Below, piece by piece: positions 9,130-18,158 of a stretch of DNA of 34,894 nucleotides. The notes beneath the pieces are model-generated. The model made no database searches. It was not told where the DNA came from and worked only from the letters and a program-made list of their open reading frames with translations. Source of the stretch: JAAUQA01 sp036351435 (GTDB lineage Bacteria; Pseudomonadota; Gammaproteobacteria; Competibacterales; Competibacteraceae); the NCBI GenBank assembly GCA_036351435.1, contig JAZBPA010000103.1, positions 1-34,894 on the forward strand. Reading direction: 5' to 3'. Position 1 is the stretch's first letter, and every line of letters begins with the position of its first letter. The position numbers and the translations under genes are program-made.

Positions 9130-11712
9130 ATGACGATTAGCGCACAAAATTTCGCTGAGCATACGCCGATGATGCAACAATATCTAGGCATCAAGGCTGA
9201 TTATCCAGACATTTTGGTATTTTACCGAATGGGTGATTTTTACGAATTGTTTTTCGAGGACGCCCATCATGCAGCCCGTTTGCTGGACATTACCTTAACC
9301 ACGCGCGGGAAGTCGGCAGGAGAACCGATTCCCATGGCTGGTGTGCCGTATCACGCGGTAGAGAATTATCTGGCCAAGCTGGTTCGACTGGGTCAATCAG
9401 TGGCTATTTGCGAACAAATCGGCGATCCGAACAGCACTCGTGGGCCCGTAGAACGCAAAGTAGTGCGTATTGTGACTCCCGGCACTTTGACCGACGAAGC
9501 ATTGCTGGAAGAACGGCGCGACAATCTATTAGTAGCCTTGCACAGAAGCGCTAATCATTTTGGTGTGGCCAGCTTGGATTTGGGCGGAGGGCGTTTTAAT
9601 CTTACCCAAGTCAGCGGTGAAGAGGCATTGGCCGGTGAGCTGGAACGCCTAGCGCCGGCAGAATTGTTGCTGAGTGAAGATTTCCCCAAGTTGAAACTAT
9701 TGCAACACTACCCAACCCCGCGGCGACATGCCCCCTGGCATTTCGATCTGGATAGCGCCACCCGGGCCTTGTGCGCTCAATTCGGTACCCGCAGTCTGGA
9801 CGGCTTCGGCTGCACAGATTTACCGGTGGCCATCGCTGCAGCCGGTTGTTTGTTGCAGTACGTGAAAGATACCCAGCGCAACGCCCTGCCGCATTTAACC
9901 CGGATCAAAGCTGAACGACGCGAGGACAGCGTGATTCTGGACGCGTCTAGTCGGCGTAATCTGGAATTGGAGCACAGCTTAAGCGGCCATACCCAACATA
10001 CCTTGATCGGGGTCATGGATCGTTGCGTCACCCCGATGGGTAGCCGTTTGTTGCGCCGCTGGTTCAATCGCCCGCTGCGCGATCAGAGTATGCTTCGGCA
10101 ACGGCAACAAAGCATAGCGCGGTTGCTGCGGGACGGCGACGCTGAGACCATCCGTGCCGTCCTGCGCGGTGTCGGTGATATGGAACGGGTATTGGCGCGG
10201 GTTGCCCTAAAGTCGGCCCGCCCCCGGGATCTGGCTGGATTGCGCGATGCGCTGGGCCGTTTGCCGGAACTACAACAGATATTGGCCCCTTTGGATACTG
10301 AATTAGTCCAGCAGTTAGCTGAGCGAGCGGGTCTTAATCCTGAAACTCATACGCTGCTGCATCACGCATTGGTGGAAGCACCGCCCGCCTTGATTCGCGA
10401 CGGCGGGGTCATAACAGCGAATTATAATGCCGAACTCGACGAGTTACGCCATCTCAGCGAACATGCCGATCAGTATCTCGTCGATCTGGAAGCACGCGAA
10501 CGTGCGCGTACTGGTTTCGCTAACCTGAAGGTCGGTTACAACCGGGTGCATGGGTATTACATCGAAGTTAACCGCAGCCAAGCCGATTCGGTTCCCGCGG
10601 ACTATTTGCGTCGGCAAACGCTGAAGGGGGCTGAGCGCTACATCATGCCCGAACTGAAAGAGTTCGAAAGCAAAGTGCTCAGCGCGCGGGAGCAAGCCTT
10701 AGCTAAAGAGAAACAGCTTTATGACCAGCTGCTGGATCAGCTAATCGCCGTATTGCCTGTATTGCAAGATAGCGCTGCAGCCCTGGCGGAGTTGGACGTG
10801 CTGGCCAATCTGGCCGAACGAGCGGGTGGGTTGAAACTGAATCCACCGGACTTGGTGGAACAACCGGGATTACATATCGTTGCAGGGCGGCATCCGGTTG
10901 TGGAGCAAACCCTTGAGACGCCCTTTGTACCTAACGATCTGGAATTAAACGATACTCGCCGGATGCTGATTGTCACCGGACCTAATATGGGCGGCAAAAG
11001 CACCTATATGCGGCAACTCGCCTTGCTAGTGATTTTGGCTTGCAGCGGCAGTTTCGTGCCCGCCGAACAGGCCATAATTGGACCGATTGACCGCATCTTC
11101 ACCCGCATCGGTGCCAGCGACGATCTGGCCGGTGGACGTTCTACCTTTATGGTCGAGATGACTGAAACCGCCGATATTCTGCACAATGCCACAGAAAACA
11201 GCTTGGTGTTGATGGATGAGATCGGGCGGGGCACCAGCACTTTCGATGGGTTAGCACTGGCCTGGGCGTGTGCGGTGCATCTAGCCCAAAATTTGCGGGC
11301 ATTCACCCTGTTCGCCACCCATTATTTTGAGCTGACTCGACTGCCTGAAGAATATCCCTCTATCGCTAATGTCCATTTGGACGCGATAGAGCATGACGAC
11401 ACCATTGTTTTTCTGCACGCTGTTCAAGACGGCCCAGCGGATCGAAGTTACGGATTGCAAGTAGCGGCGCTGGCCGGCATCCCACCGAAAGTCATTCGGC
11501 AAGCCCGACAGCGATTGAATGAATTGGAAACACCCCAATCCCGTGAACGGTCCGCGGTTGTCGCTAAGCCACCGGAACCCCAGTTGTCGTTGTTCGCCCC
11601 CGAACCCCACCCAGCGTTAGATATACTAGCTGAGACTAACCCGGACAATCTCAGTCCCCGGCAAGCGCTGGAGATTCTCTATCAGCTCAAAGCGCTAGCC
11701 GCCGATCAATGA
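9130..11712 (+). CDS. mutS: DNA mismatch repair protein MutS
   Basis: This 860-residue protein recognises mismatches and recruits MutL. The mismatch-reading Phe-x-Glu lies in FYRMGDFYELFF near residue 37. Connector, lever and clamp domains follow, then the ABC-type ATPase with Walker A GPNMGGKST (from residue 617), LVLMDEIGRGTSTFDG (Walker B and signature) and the switch histidine in FATHYFEL. A C-terminal tail with QLSLF and a tetramerisation helix ends it. Upstream in-frame starts exist at GTG 9097, ATG 9103 and GTG 9121, none with a clear ribosome site. ATG 9130 is chosen because MTISAQNFAEHTPMM aligns with E. coli MSAIENFDAHTPMM. It is divergent from the pncC-recA run and followed by fdxA, as in Pseudomonas. 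Confidence 0.97.
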   Translation: MTISAQNFAEHTPMMQQYLGIKADYPDILVFYRMGDFYELFFEDAHHAARLLDITLTTRGKSAGEPIPMAGVPYHAVENYLAKLVRLGQSVAICEQIGDPNSTRGPVERKVVRIVTPGTLTDEALLEERRDNLLVALHRSANHFGVASLDLGGGRFNLTQVSGEEALAGELERLAPAELLLSEDFPKLKLLQHYPTPRRHAPWHFDLDSATRALCAQFGTRSLDGFGCTDLPVAIAAAGCLLQYVKDTQRNALPHLTRIKAERREDSVILDASSRRNLELEHSLSGHTQHTLIGVMDRCVTPMGSRLLRRWFNRPLRDQSMLRQRQQSIARLLRDGDAETIRAVLRGVGDMERVLARVALKSARPRDLAGLRDALGRLPELQQILAPLDTELVQQLAERAGLNPETHTLLHHALVEAPPALIRDGGVITANYNAELDELRHLSEHADQYLVDLEARERARTGFANLKVGYNRVHGYYIEVNRSQADSVPADYLRRQTLKGAERYIMPELKEFESKVLSAREQALAKEKQLYDQLLDQLIAVLPVLQDSAAALAELDVLANLAERAGGLKLNPPDLVEQPGLHIVAGRHPVVEQTLETPFVPNDLELNDTRRMLIVTGPNMGGKSTYMRQLALLVILACSGSFVPAEQAIIGPIDRIFTRIGASDDLAGGRSTFMVEMTETADILHNATENSLVLMDEIGRGTSTFDGLALAWACAVHLAQNLRAFTLFATHYFELTRLPEEYPSIANVHLDAIEHDDTIVFLHAVQDGPADRSYGLQVAALAGIPPKVIRQARQRLNELETPQSRERSAVVAKPPEPQLSLFAPEPHPALDILAETNPDNLSPRQALEILYQLKALAADQ

Positions 11713-11748
11713 GTTATAAAGATAGTGTTTTTTACTACTTAACGTGAT

Positions 11749-11775
11749 CAACGCTGGCGGTTTAAGATAGCGTTG
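11749..11775 (+). other. Inverted repeat between mutS and fdxA
   Basis: CAACGCT (11749-11755) and AGCGTTG (11769-11775) form a 7-bp stem with a 13-base loop about 30 bp before the fdxA start. There is no T-run after it, so it is not a convincing terminator. It could be an operator or leader hairpin for fdxA. Confidence 0.3.
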
Positions 11776-11806
11776 GTATCGTAGAGATTATTTTGAGGAA
11801 AGTGTT

Positions 11807-12130
11807 ATGACCTTTGTTGTCATCGAAAACTGTATCAAATGCAAATATACCGACTGTGTGGAAGTGTGTCCGGTGGATTGCTTTCATGAAGGACCCAATT
11901 TTCTAGCCATCGACCCGGACGAATGCATCGACTGTACCTTATGCGAACCAGAGTGTCCGGCTGAGGCGATTCTGGCGGAGGATGACCTCCCACCTGGACA
12001 AGAGCACTTTTTGGAATTAAACGCCGATTTAGCCAAGATATGGCCGGTCATTTCGGCACAGAAGGATGCGCCGCCGGATGCGGACGAGTGGAATGGGAAA
12101 CCCGATAAGCTGAAACTCCTGGAGCGCTGA
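11807..12130 (+). CDS. fdxA: 7Fe ferredoxin FdxA (3Fe-4S/4Fe-4S)
   Basis: The 107-residue cytoplasmic electron carrier has cysteines at 9, 12, 17, 21 and 25 in the N-terminal part and the CIDCTLCEPECP set at 40, 43, 46 and 50. The spacing C9-x7-C17-x3-C21 with C50 matches a 3Fe-4S site, and C40, C43, C46 and C25 match a 4Fe-4S site, as in Azotobacter ferredoxin I. The C-terminal extension (LNADLAKIWPVISAQKDAPPDADEW) is typical of FdxA. The start has GAGGA 8 bases upstream. It sits just downstream of mutS as in Pseudomonas. The partner enzyme is unknown. Confidence 0.96.
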   Translation: MTFVVIENCIKCKYTDCVEVCPVDCFHEGPNFLAIDPDECIDCTLCEPECPAEAILAEDDLPPGQEHFLELNADLAKIWPVISAQKDAPPDADEWNGKPDKLKLLER

Positions 12131-12245
12131 CAACCATAAAGCAGTGTCCAGTAGCGGCCAGTCGTTCTAGGTGTCACATGGAGTGAGGCTTGAAAAGCAC
12201 GGAAATGCCCACATCTTTATCGACTACCGGTCAGAGGATACTTGC

Positions 12246-13109
12246 ATGACAGACTCGCCCTACACCATTAACGTTTCCCAAGCTGATTTCTCGGCGCGGG
12301 TACTGGAGAGTTCTTTCCAGGTCCCGGTGTTGGTGGATTTCTGGGCGGCATGGTGCCAGCCTTGCCAAATTCTTATGCCACTACTCGGCCGGTTGGCCGA
12401 ATCGGCGCAAGGCGCGTTCCTGCTCGCCAAAGTCAATACCGACCAGGAACAGGCGCTGGCGCATGAATACGGCGTTCGGGCGCTACCCACCGTCAAGGTG
12501 TTTCGTAACGGTCAAGTGGTCGAAGAGTTGGTAGGCGTTCAGCCGGAATCGGCTTATCGCCAAGTGATTGAGCGTTATCAGGCCAAACCGTCAGATAACG
12601 TGAAAGAGCGAGCTGAGCAGGCATGGCTACAGGGCGAGCAGGTCAAAGCGTTGCAGTTCTTGCGTGACGCATTGGATCAAGACCCGGATAACGCGGACCT
12701 TAAAATCAGTTTGGCCGAAAAGCTGCTAAGCGGCGGCGAAATCCAGGAAGCTGGTGAATTGATAGGTGAATTGCCTGCAACGATTCGTATGGACGAACCG
12801 GCCAGCCGACTTCTGGCACAGCTGGAATTCCACGCTCTCGCTGAGAACGCCCCGCCGCTAGCGGATCTGACTGACGCCGTGCGGAATCATCCGGAAGATT
12901 GCGCAAAGCGCCAACAATTGGGGGCGCGTCTGCTATTAATGGACGATTACGAAGGTGCGTTGGATCAGTTCTTAGAAATTTTACGCCGCGATCCGCAATT
13001 CAATGACAACGCCGGACGCAAGGGCTTGCTGGGGATATTCAACATCCTGGGCAACGATCACCCCTTGACGACAAGCTACCGCCGTAAGATGGCCTCGCTA
13101 TTACATTAA
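12246..13109 (+). CDS. cnoX: Thioredoxin-TPR chaperedoxin, CnoX/YbbN family
   Basis: The 287-residue protein combines an N-terminal thioredoxin fold (residues about 8-110) with C-terminal TPR helices (about 120-285). The family (E. coli CnoX/YbbN) holds oxidised proteins through mixed disulfides and passes them to GroEL or DnaK. The active-site segment is FWAAWCQPCQ, with C37-Q-P-C40 in place of the usual CGPC. E. coli CnoX has lost redox activity here, whereas this version keeps both cysteines and may still act as an oxidoreductase. The cis-proline region ALPTVKVFRNG is intact. ATG 12246 is chosen because AGAGGA lies about 8 bases before it; an open frame reaches 12171 but its extra residues do not resemble the family. 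It converges with the GH31 gene, 9 bp apart. Confidence 0.88.
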   Translation: MTDSPYTINVSQADFSARVLESSFQVPVLVDFWAAWCQPCQILMPLLGRLAESAQGAFLLAKVNTDQEQALAHEYGVRALPTVKVFRNGQVVEELVGVQPESAYRQVIERYQAKPSDNVKERAEQAWLQGEQVKALQFLRDALDQDPDNADLKISLAEKLLSGGEIQEAGELIGELPATIRMDEPASRLLAQLEFHALAENAPPLADLTDAVRNHPEDCAKRQQLGARLLLMDDYEGALDQFLEILRRDPQFNDNAGRKGLLGIFNILGNDHPLTTSYRRKMASLLH

Positions 13110-13118
13110 TTCGGCTTA

Positions 13119-15503
13119 TCAAGCCAATACCGCCAAGTTCCGATTGAGCCAGGGTCGAGTCTGGGAATGGAGCTCATAGGACTGGATTTGACCGTTAGTG
13201 GTTACGACTGCTTGGCGGAGTTTTTGGGTCCCGTACCAAACCGGTTTAAAGCAAATCGTATCGGTTGGATAGTGACCGGTTTCGGTTAGCGTCATGAGCA
13301 GTCGGTCTTCTTCGATGGTGGCGTCGATAGCTACCGTGTTGTATTCGCCGCGAGCATACCCCTGAGTCAGCTGGTCGTCGATAAAGTATTCGGCTTGACC
13401 GGGTTGCGCATGGCTGAATACATGCAATTCTATTTCCCGCAAATCCATCATGCCATTGCGCAGCGGACCCGAATAATAAGGGATAATCGCACCGTCCCGT
13501 ACAAACAAGGGCACCTCGTCCAAAGCCGCAGCGTAACTCAAAATTCGCCCCCCGCTGAGCCACTCACCGCGATTCAGATCAAACCACCAACCGGGTGGGA
13601 GCGCCACATGTCGGCAGGTTTTCCTGACCCCTTGGTCGAATACGCTGGGTCCATCACTGTCAGCGGTGAGGATCGGGGCAACCAATAGCGCATCGCCCAA
13701 CAGATACTGGTCATCCAGGTTCTCATAGGCCGGATCGTCATATTCGTACAACAGCGGCCTCAGTAATGGATCGCCTGTCAAATAATGCTGAAAAGCACAG
13801 CTGTAAAGGTATGGCAGCAAACGATAACGGGTTTTAATCGTCTCCCGAATAGTGGTTGTGCACGGTTCGCCAAACTGCCAAGGTTCTTGCGGCTTGGTGT
13901 TACGCGCCGAATGGTTTCTGAAAAAGGGAAACAGAAAACATGCCTGATACCAACGAATCAACAACTCAGGAGTGGTGTGTCCAAGAAACCCGCCGACATC
14001 GGGACCGCTATGAGCTACGCCGGACAAACCCAAATTGAGGGTGCACGGAATCGCCATCCGTAAATGCTGCCAATGACTGACATTGTCGCCAGTCCAAACC
14101 GCACTGTAGCGCTGGGTGCCGGTCCAGCCACTACGGGTAAGTAAAAAAGGGCGTTGATCAGGCAGGGCGACAGTTACCGCTTGATGGCTGGTCTTGGCCA
14201 TGAAGTGTGCGTATTGATTATGGTAATGTTCATGGGCGACGGAACCCTGTGCGAAACGCATGTCCTGTGGATTGCTGTATCCGGTGGCGGGATCGTTCAT
14301 GTCCAGCCAAACACCGTCAAGCCGACTTTCCCGGACAAAGCGCCCTAGCCAATCCGCCCACCAATCCTGCGCCGGGGCCTGGGTAAAATCCGGAAATACC
14401 GTATCTCCGGGCCAGACTCGACCGACATAATCCCGTCCGCTCAGCGTTTTACAAAAAACCTCACTTTGTTGACCACTGTCATAAACTTCATAACCGGGTT
14501 CTCGTTTAACACCGGGATCAATGATCGCCACGGTGCGAATACCCGCCTCTTTCAATTCGTTATTAAACCCAGCGGGGTTCGGAAAGGATTCTCTATCCCA
14601 GCTGAACAACCGATTACCGTCCATGTAATCGATGTCGTACCACAACGCGCTGACCGGAATATCAGACCGTTCGAAGTGTTCTTTGAGTGCGCGTAATTCC
14701 GCCTCGCTGGTGTAACTCCAGCGGCATTGGTGATAGCCTAAGCTCCACGGTGCAGGTAATGCGGCGCGGCCGGTCAGTGCTGTGAAATTCCGCACGACTT
14801 CCCGCAGACTGGGGCCGGCGATAATGTATACATCGTTATTGCCGGTAGTCGATTGATATTGCAAGCGACCGGGCTGGCTATTCCCAACATCAATGAGGGT
14901 ATGCCCCGGATTATCGAAATACAGCCCGATATACCCAGCGCCGGATTTGATGATCGCTAAGGGAATCGCCACATAATTCGGGTCGTAGTCATCCCGGTCG
15001 TAGGTATGCGGGAACACAGCGACCACATCCACTGTCCAGAACTCCATACTTTCGCCGATCTTGTTCAACCGCTTGGTGCGTTCCCCGAAACCGTAACTAC
15101 CGCTGGACTGACGGATATCGAATTGCAGGGTGAAGGTTTGGCCGTTGCAACCGAACCCATCTGCAACGGTTTCCAGTAGCGGCCCCGTCGCCATTCGGAT
15201 GGCTAACTGAGCAGGACCCAACTCCAGAGTGGCGCAGGGCGTATTAAAAACGCCGCGTTCTTGGTGTCGATGTGGTTGAATTGAGCTGCCAGTGCGATAC
15301 TGCTCGACCACTCCATCCGAATAATTGTGTTTATCAGAAACCCAGGAGTTGTCAAAATGCAACCGGGTGCAAAAATCGCTAATAACGTGACATTGGATAC
15401 GCAACTCGAAAGAATTGCCGGTGACGATAATCTCTGTTTTCTCTAAAGACCAGTCGTTGCCGTACTCGAAATTGAGCGGATGAGTTTTTTTACCGAATAA
15501 CAT
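13119..15503 (-). CDS. Glycoside hydrolase family 31 (alpha-glucosidase-like)
   Basis: The 794-residue protein is a retaining GH31 enzyme. It has an N-terminal beta-sandwich (about 1-235), a (beta/alpha)8 barrel beginning PAPWSLGYHQCRWSY, and C-terminal beta domains from about 600. The nucleophile is Asp401 in DGVWLDMNDP (more often DMNEP in the family) and the acid/base is Asp473 in WTGDN. GPDVGGF and FFRNHS are the usual substrate-site motifs. No signal peptide is visible, so a cytoplasmic role in maltodextrin or glycogen breakdown is likely. Exact specificity (alpha-1,4-glucosidase, alpha-xylosidase or transglucosidase) cannot be read. No sugar transporter or regulator is adjacent. The start at ATG 15503 has no clear ribosome site. 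Confidence 0.93.
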   Translation of the reverse strand: MLFGKKTHPLNFEYGNDWSLEKTEIIVTGNSFELRIQCHVISDFCTRLHFDNSWVSDKHNYSDGVVEQYRTGSSIQPHRHQERGVFNTPCATLELGPAQLAIRMATGPLLETVADGFGCNGQTFTLQFDIRQSSGSYGFGERTKRLNKIGESMEFWTVDVVAVFPHTYDRDDYDPNYVAIPLAIIKSGAGYIGLYFDNPGHTLIDVGNSQPGRLQYQSTTGNNDVYIIAGPSLREVVRNFTALTGRAALPAPWSLGYHQCRWSYTSEAELRALKEHFERSDIPVSALWYDIDYMDGNRLFSWDRESFPNPAGFNNELKEAGIRTVAIIDPGVKREPGYEVYDSGQQSEVFCKTLSGRDYVGRVWPGDTVFPDFTQAPAQDWWADWLGRFVRESRLDGVWLDMNDPATGYSNPQDMRFAQGSVAHEHYHNQYAHFMAKTSHQAVTVALPDQRPFLLTRSGWTGTQRYSAVWTGDNVSHWQHLRMAIPCTLNLGLSGVAHSGPDVGGFLGHTTPELLIRWYQACFLFPFFRNHSARNTKPQEPWQFGEPCTTTIRETIKTRYRLLPYLYSCAFQHYLTGDPLLRPLLYEYDDPAYENLDDQYLLGDALLVAPILTADSDGPSVFDQGVRKTCRHVALPPGWWFDLNRGEWLSGGRILSYAAALDEVPLFVRDGAIIPYYSGPLRNGMMDLREIELHVFSHAQPGQAEYFIDDQLTQGYARGEYNTVAIDATIEEDRLLMTLTETGHYPTDTICFKPVWYGTQKLRQAVVTTNGQIQSYELHSQTRPWLNRNLAVLA

Positions 15504-15549
15504 GAGCGGATTTGGCGCGATTATATTAGTGATGAGTTGTCAAAGTTTA

Positions 15550-15571
15550 TCCTCGTCGACCTGCACGAGGA
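15550..15571. other. Inverted repeat in the divergent gap before 15717
   Basis: TCCTCGT (15550-15556) and ACGAGGA (15565-15571) form a perfect 7-bp inverted repeat with an 8-base loop, between the divergent GH31 gene and the gene at 15717. There is no T-run on either side, so an operator or leader hairpin is more likely than a terminator. Confidence 0.3.
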
Positions 15572-15716
15572 AGTGCATAGCGTCATATGCTATAGAATAC
15601 TTACCGTCATTGATGTGGTCGCAGTCACTTTTCTAAATTTAACCGTCCTAGGAATGGAGCCTATCAAAGGCTTTTTCTGAATCTGATAGTCGTTTGTTGA
15701 TAAAGGAGTAAGGGTG

Positions 15717-16076
15717 ATGTGTGCGTTATCTTCGGCTGATGCAAAGAATTTGTTGGCCAACTCAGTTCACTCCCGCGATGATGGGGAGGAACTTAATCTC
15801 AAGGGACTGGGCTATGAACAGGCTCAGCAGGTATTGCAACAAGTGATCCAACAGAACCAAGGGAGCAAACGCGAGTTTCTGACTATTTGTATTGATGATA
15901 AACCACTCCCAGGCACGCCAGATAATTTATTGTTACCAATCAGTTGGCAGCTCACTGAGGCTAGGGATAAGGGTTTAATCACCCGTTGTTTATTATTGCC
16001 GGCTACCAACGTCATCAAATTTTTCGTGGAGTTCCCTGTTGCTGACGTCGGCGAGAATGCTGAGCAAGCGTCTTAG
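15717..16076 (+). CDS. Hypothetical protein, 119 residues
   Basis: I do not recognise this family. The protein is soluble, with no signal peptide or membrane segment. Visible pieces are a short N-terminal stretch LSSADAKNLLANSVHS, an amphipathic helix GYEQAQQVLQQVIQQNQGS, and strand-like segments REFLTICIDDKPL, LITRCLLLPATN and IKFFVEFPV, which suggest a small alpha/beta fold. ATG 15717 is preferred over GTG 15714 because AAGGAG then sits at ideal spacing. It ends 21 bp before the Sel1-repeat gene on the same strand, so the two are probably co-transcribed, but the second is exported and this one is not. Confidence 0.75.
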   Translation: MCALSSADAKNLLANSVHSRDDGEELNLKGLGYEQAQQVLQQVIQQNQGSKREFLTICIDDKPLPGTPDNLLLPISWQLTEARDKGLITRCLLLPATNVIKFFVEFPVADVGENAEQAS

Positions 16077-16097
16077 TTCTTTTCTGGAGGCATGCCC

Positions 16098-18128
16098 ATG
16101 AAACTATTGACCATAGGGGTATTGTGCACGGTTTGTACGCTAGTGAGTGCTGCCGATGTTCACAAGTGGCAGGATGAGCAGGGAGTTTGGCATTATGGCG
16201 ATTCACGACCGTCATCCAGCATGGCGCAAAGCGCTTATCAGCGTGGAGATTACGCTACTGCTTTCAGAGAATTCGAAGAATGGGCTAAACGCGGCGACCC
16301 AAACGCACAGTACATGCTGGGGATCATGTATCTGAGCGGCCAGTGGGTACAAAGTAATGAAAAGACCGCGATGGAATGGTTTCAACTTGCTGCGCAGGCC
16401 GGCCATGGCAAGGCTCAGCTGCAACTCGGCGTGCTATACGCTAAGCAAACCAACACACCGAAAAACGATGAGGAAGCGGTCAAGTGGTTACGCAAAGCCG
16501 CTCAACAAGGCAGTATGGATGCCCAACTCAACCTGGCTACTCGCTATGCCAAAGGCCAAGGTACTCCACAGGACGACAAGGAGGCCGGCTTTTGGTATCA
16601 CAAAGCTGCTGAACAGGGCAGTGTTGAAGCGCAATTTCAGTTGGGAGGGCTTTACAACACCGGGCGCGGCGTTTCTAAGAACGATCGAGAGTCCGCAAAA
16701 TGGTATCGGCAAGCCGCCGAGCGAGGTCATGTCGAAGCACAGTTTCAATTGGGCGCATTGTACGCTGTCGGGCGCGGCGTGCGTCAAAACGATAGCGAAG
16801 CGGCCAAATGGTATCGGCAAGCTGCTGAACGCGGTCATGCCGAAGCGCAGAATAATCTCGGGGTTAGATATGCCACTGGACGAGGCATTACCCAAAACGA
16901 CAAAGAAGCGGTCAAATGGTATCGGCAAGCCGCCGAGCAAGGGGTTGCACAAGCGCAAAACAATTTGGGCATGATGTATGCGCTGGGACGTGGGGTTAAA
17001 CAGAATGCCGGCGAAAGTATTAATTGGTATCGCAAAGCGGCGGTCCAAGGGTTAGCGTCGGCACAGTTTAATCTGGCGAAAATGTATTTGACCGGTACCG
17101 GTGTTGACCAAGATGATGCTGAAGCGGCGAAATTACTCCAAGATGCCGCTAGACAGGGGGTAGATGCTGCACAATTCAGTCTAGGATCGTTGTATCTGAG
17201 CGGACGCGGCGTAGAGCAGAATACCCAAACCGGGTTGGAGTGGTACCACAAGGCGGCGGAAAACGGCAACCCGGATGCGCAATTTCAGTTAGCGAATCGG
17301 TATGCTGAAGGTTTGGATGTTCCCAAAGACCCGGACAAGGCAGCCGACTGGTACGCGGCGTCGGCGGAAAACGGCCAAATCGATGCCCAATTCACCTTAG
17401 CGAGCCGTTATGCTAATGGTCTTGGTTTAGCGCAAGATACCGCTAAAGCCGCCGAATGGTATCGGCGAGCCGCTGAACAAGGCCATCTGCAAGCCCAATT
17501 GAACTTGGCTGGTCTGTATCTTGAAGGACGCGGCGTACCCCAAGATTATGCTGCAGCGATGACTTGGTATCGCAAGGCCGCAGACAGTGGCGATGCCGAA
17601 GCGCAGTTTAATATCGGTACGCTTTATTCCAATGGTTGGGGCGTTAAGCAGGATCATGCGCAAGCTGCTCGCTGGTATCTCCAGGCGGCAAACCAGGGTC
17701 TGCCGCAAGCACAACTCAATATGGGGATTGTATACGCTGACGGACGGGGGGTTGCTCAGGACGAAGCAGCAGCCGTGACTTGGTATCGCAAAGCGGCGGA
17801 GCAAAACTTGGCTCTGGCAGAGCTCATGCTCGGCATGATGTATGTCGACGGCCGAGGAGTGTCGCGCAACGATGAATTCGCCCTGCAGTGGTTCCAAAAA
17901 GCCGCTGAACAGCAGTTACCGTTGGCGCAATTCAGCTTAGGTGTGATGTATGCCAACGGGCGTGGCGATTTACAAGATAATATCAAAGCTCATGCTTGGC
18001 TGAGCCTCGCTGCAGCACGCGGACCCAGCGAAGCGCTTAAATTGCGCGATCAACTTGCGCAACAAATGACTCCCGAGCAGATTACCCAGGCCCAGAAATT
18101 CGCCGAGGGTTTAGAAGCGGGCACGTGA
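16098..18128 (+). CDS. Exported Sel1-repeat protein with 16 repeats and DUF4124-like N-terminus
   Basis: The 676-residue protein begins with a signal peptide (MKLLTIGVLCTVCTLVSA, cleavage before ADVHKW). A short segment HKWQDEQGVWHYGDSRP follows, the KW-DE-G-xHYxD pattern of DUF4124. Then come 16 consecutive Sel1-like repeats of about 36 residues, each starting AQxxLGxxY and ending WYRKAAEQG, to about residue 640. Sel1 repeats are TPR-like helical pairs that form a superhelical binding surface. Several proteins of this type act in cell-envelope assembly, signalling or host interaction, but nothing assigns a partner here. ATG 16098 is chosen over ATG 16092 because GGAGG is then 7 bases upstream. 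The end converges on the methyltransferase gene. Confidence 0.92.
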   Translation: MKLLTIGVLCTVCTLVSAADVHKWQDEQGVWHYGDSRPSSSMAQSAYQRGDYATAFREFEEWAKRGDPNAQYMLGIMYLSGQWVQSNEKTAMEWFQLAAQAGHGKAQLQLGVLYAKQTNTPKNDEEAVKWLRKAAQQGSMDAQLNLATRYAKGQGTPQDDKEAGFWYHKAAEQGSVEAQFQLGGLYNTGRGVSKNDRESAKWYRQAAERGHVEAQFQLGALYAVGRGVRQNDSEAAKWYRQAAERGHAEAQNNLGVRYATGRGITQNDKEAVKWYRQAAEQGVAQAQNNLGMMYALGRGVKQNAGESINWYRKAAVQGLASAQFNLAKMYLTGTGVDQDDAEAAKLLQDAARQGVDAAQFSLGSLYLSGRGVEQNTQTGLEWYHKAAENGNPDAQFQLANRYAEGLDVPKDPDKAADWYAASAENGQIDAQFTLASRYANGLGLAQDTAKAAEWYRRAAEQGHLQAQLNLAGLYLEGRGVPQDYAAAMTWYRKAADSGDAEAQFNIGTLYSNGWGVKQDHAQAARWYLQAANQGLPQAQLNMGIVYADGRGVAQDEAAAVTWYRKAAEQNLALAELMLGMMYVDGRGVSRNDEFALQWFQKAAEQQLPLAQFSLGVMYANGRGDLQDNIKAHAWLSLAAARGPSEALKLRDQLAQQMTPEQITQAQKFAEGLEAGT

Positions 18129-18140
18129 TGAGCTAGCTCA
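18129..18140. terminator. Palindrome between convergent genes
   Basis: TGAGCTAGCTCA at 18129-18140 is a perfect 12-base palindrome directly after the Sel1 gene stop, flanked by CGTGA (18124-18128) and TCACG (18146-18150), which extend the possible stem. It lies between convergent genes. It lacks a T-run and has almost no loop, so its termination strength is doubtful. Confidence 0.3.
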
Positions 18141-18158
18141 ATGTGTCACGCGTCCGAA

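Noticed and set aside
10444..11648. Minus-strand frames within mutS
   Set aside because: They are shadows of mutS, with no start signals or recognisable domains.
12171..12245. Longer N-terminus for the thioredoxin-TPR protein
   Set aside because: No ribosome site and no family similarity; ATG 12246 has AGAGGA in place.
16357..17897. Long plus and minus frames inside the Sel1 gene
   Set aside because: They arise from the periodic repeat composition; the Sel1 frame explains the whole stretch.
16300..17990. Regular repeats resembling a CRISPR array
   Set aside because: The period is about 108 bp, coding, in frame and degenerate; there are no conserved repeats with unique spacers.
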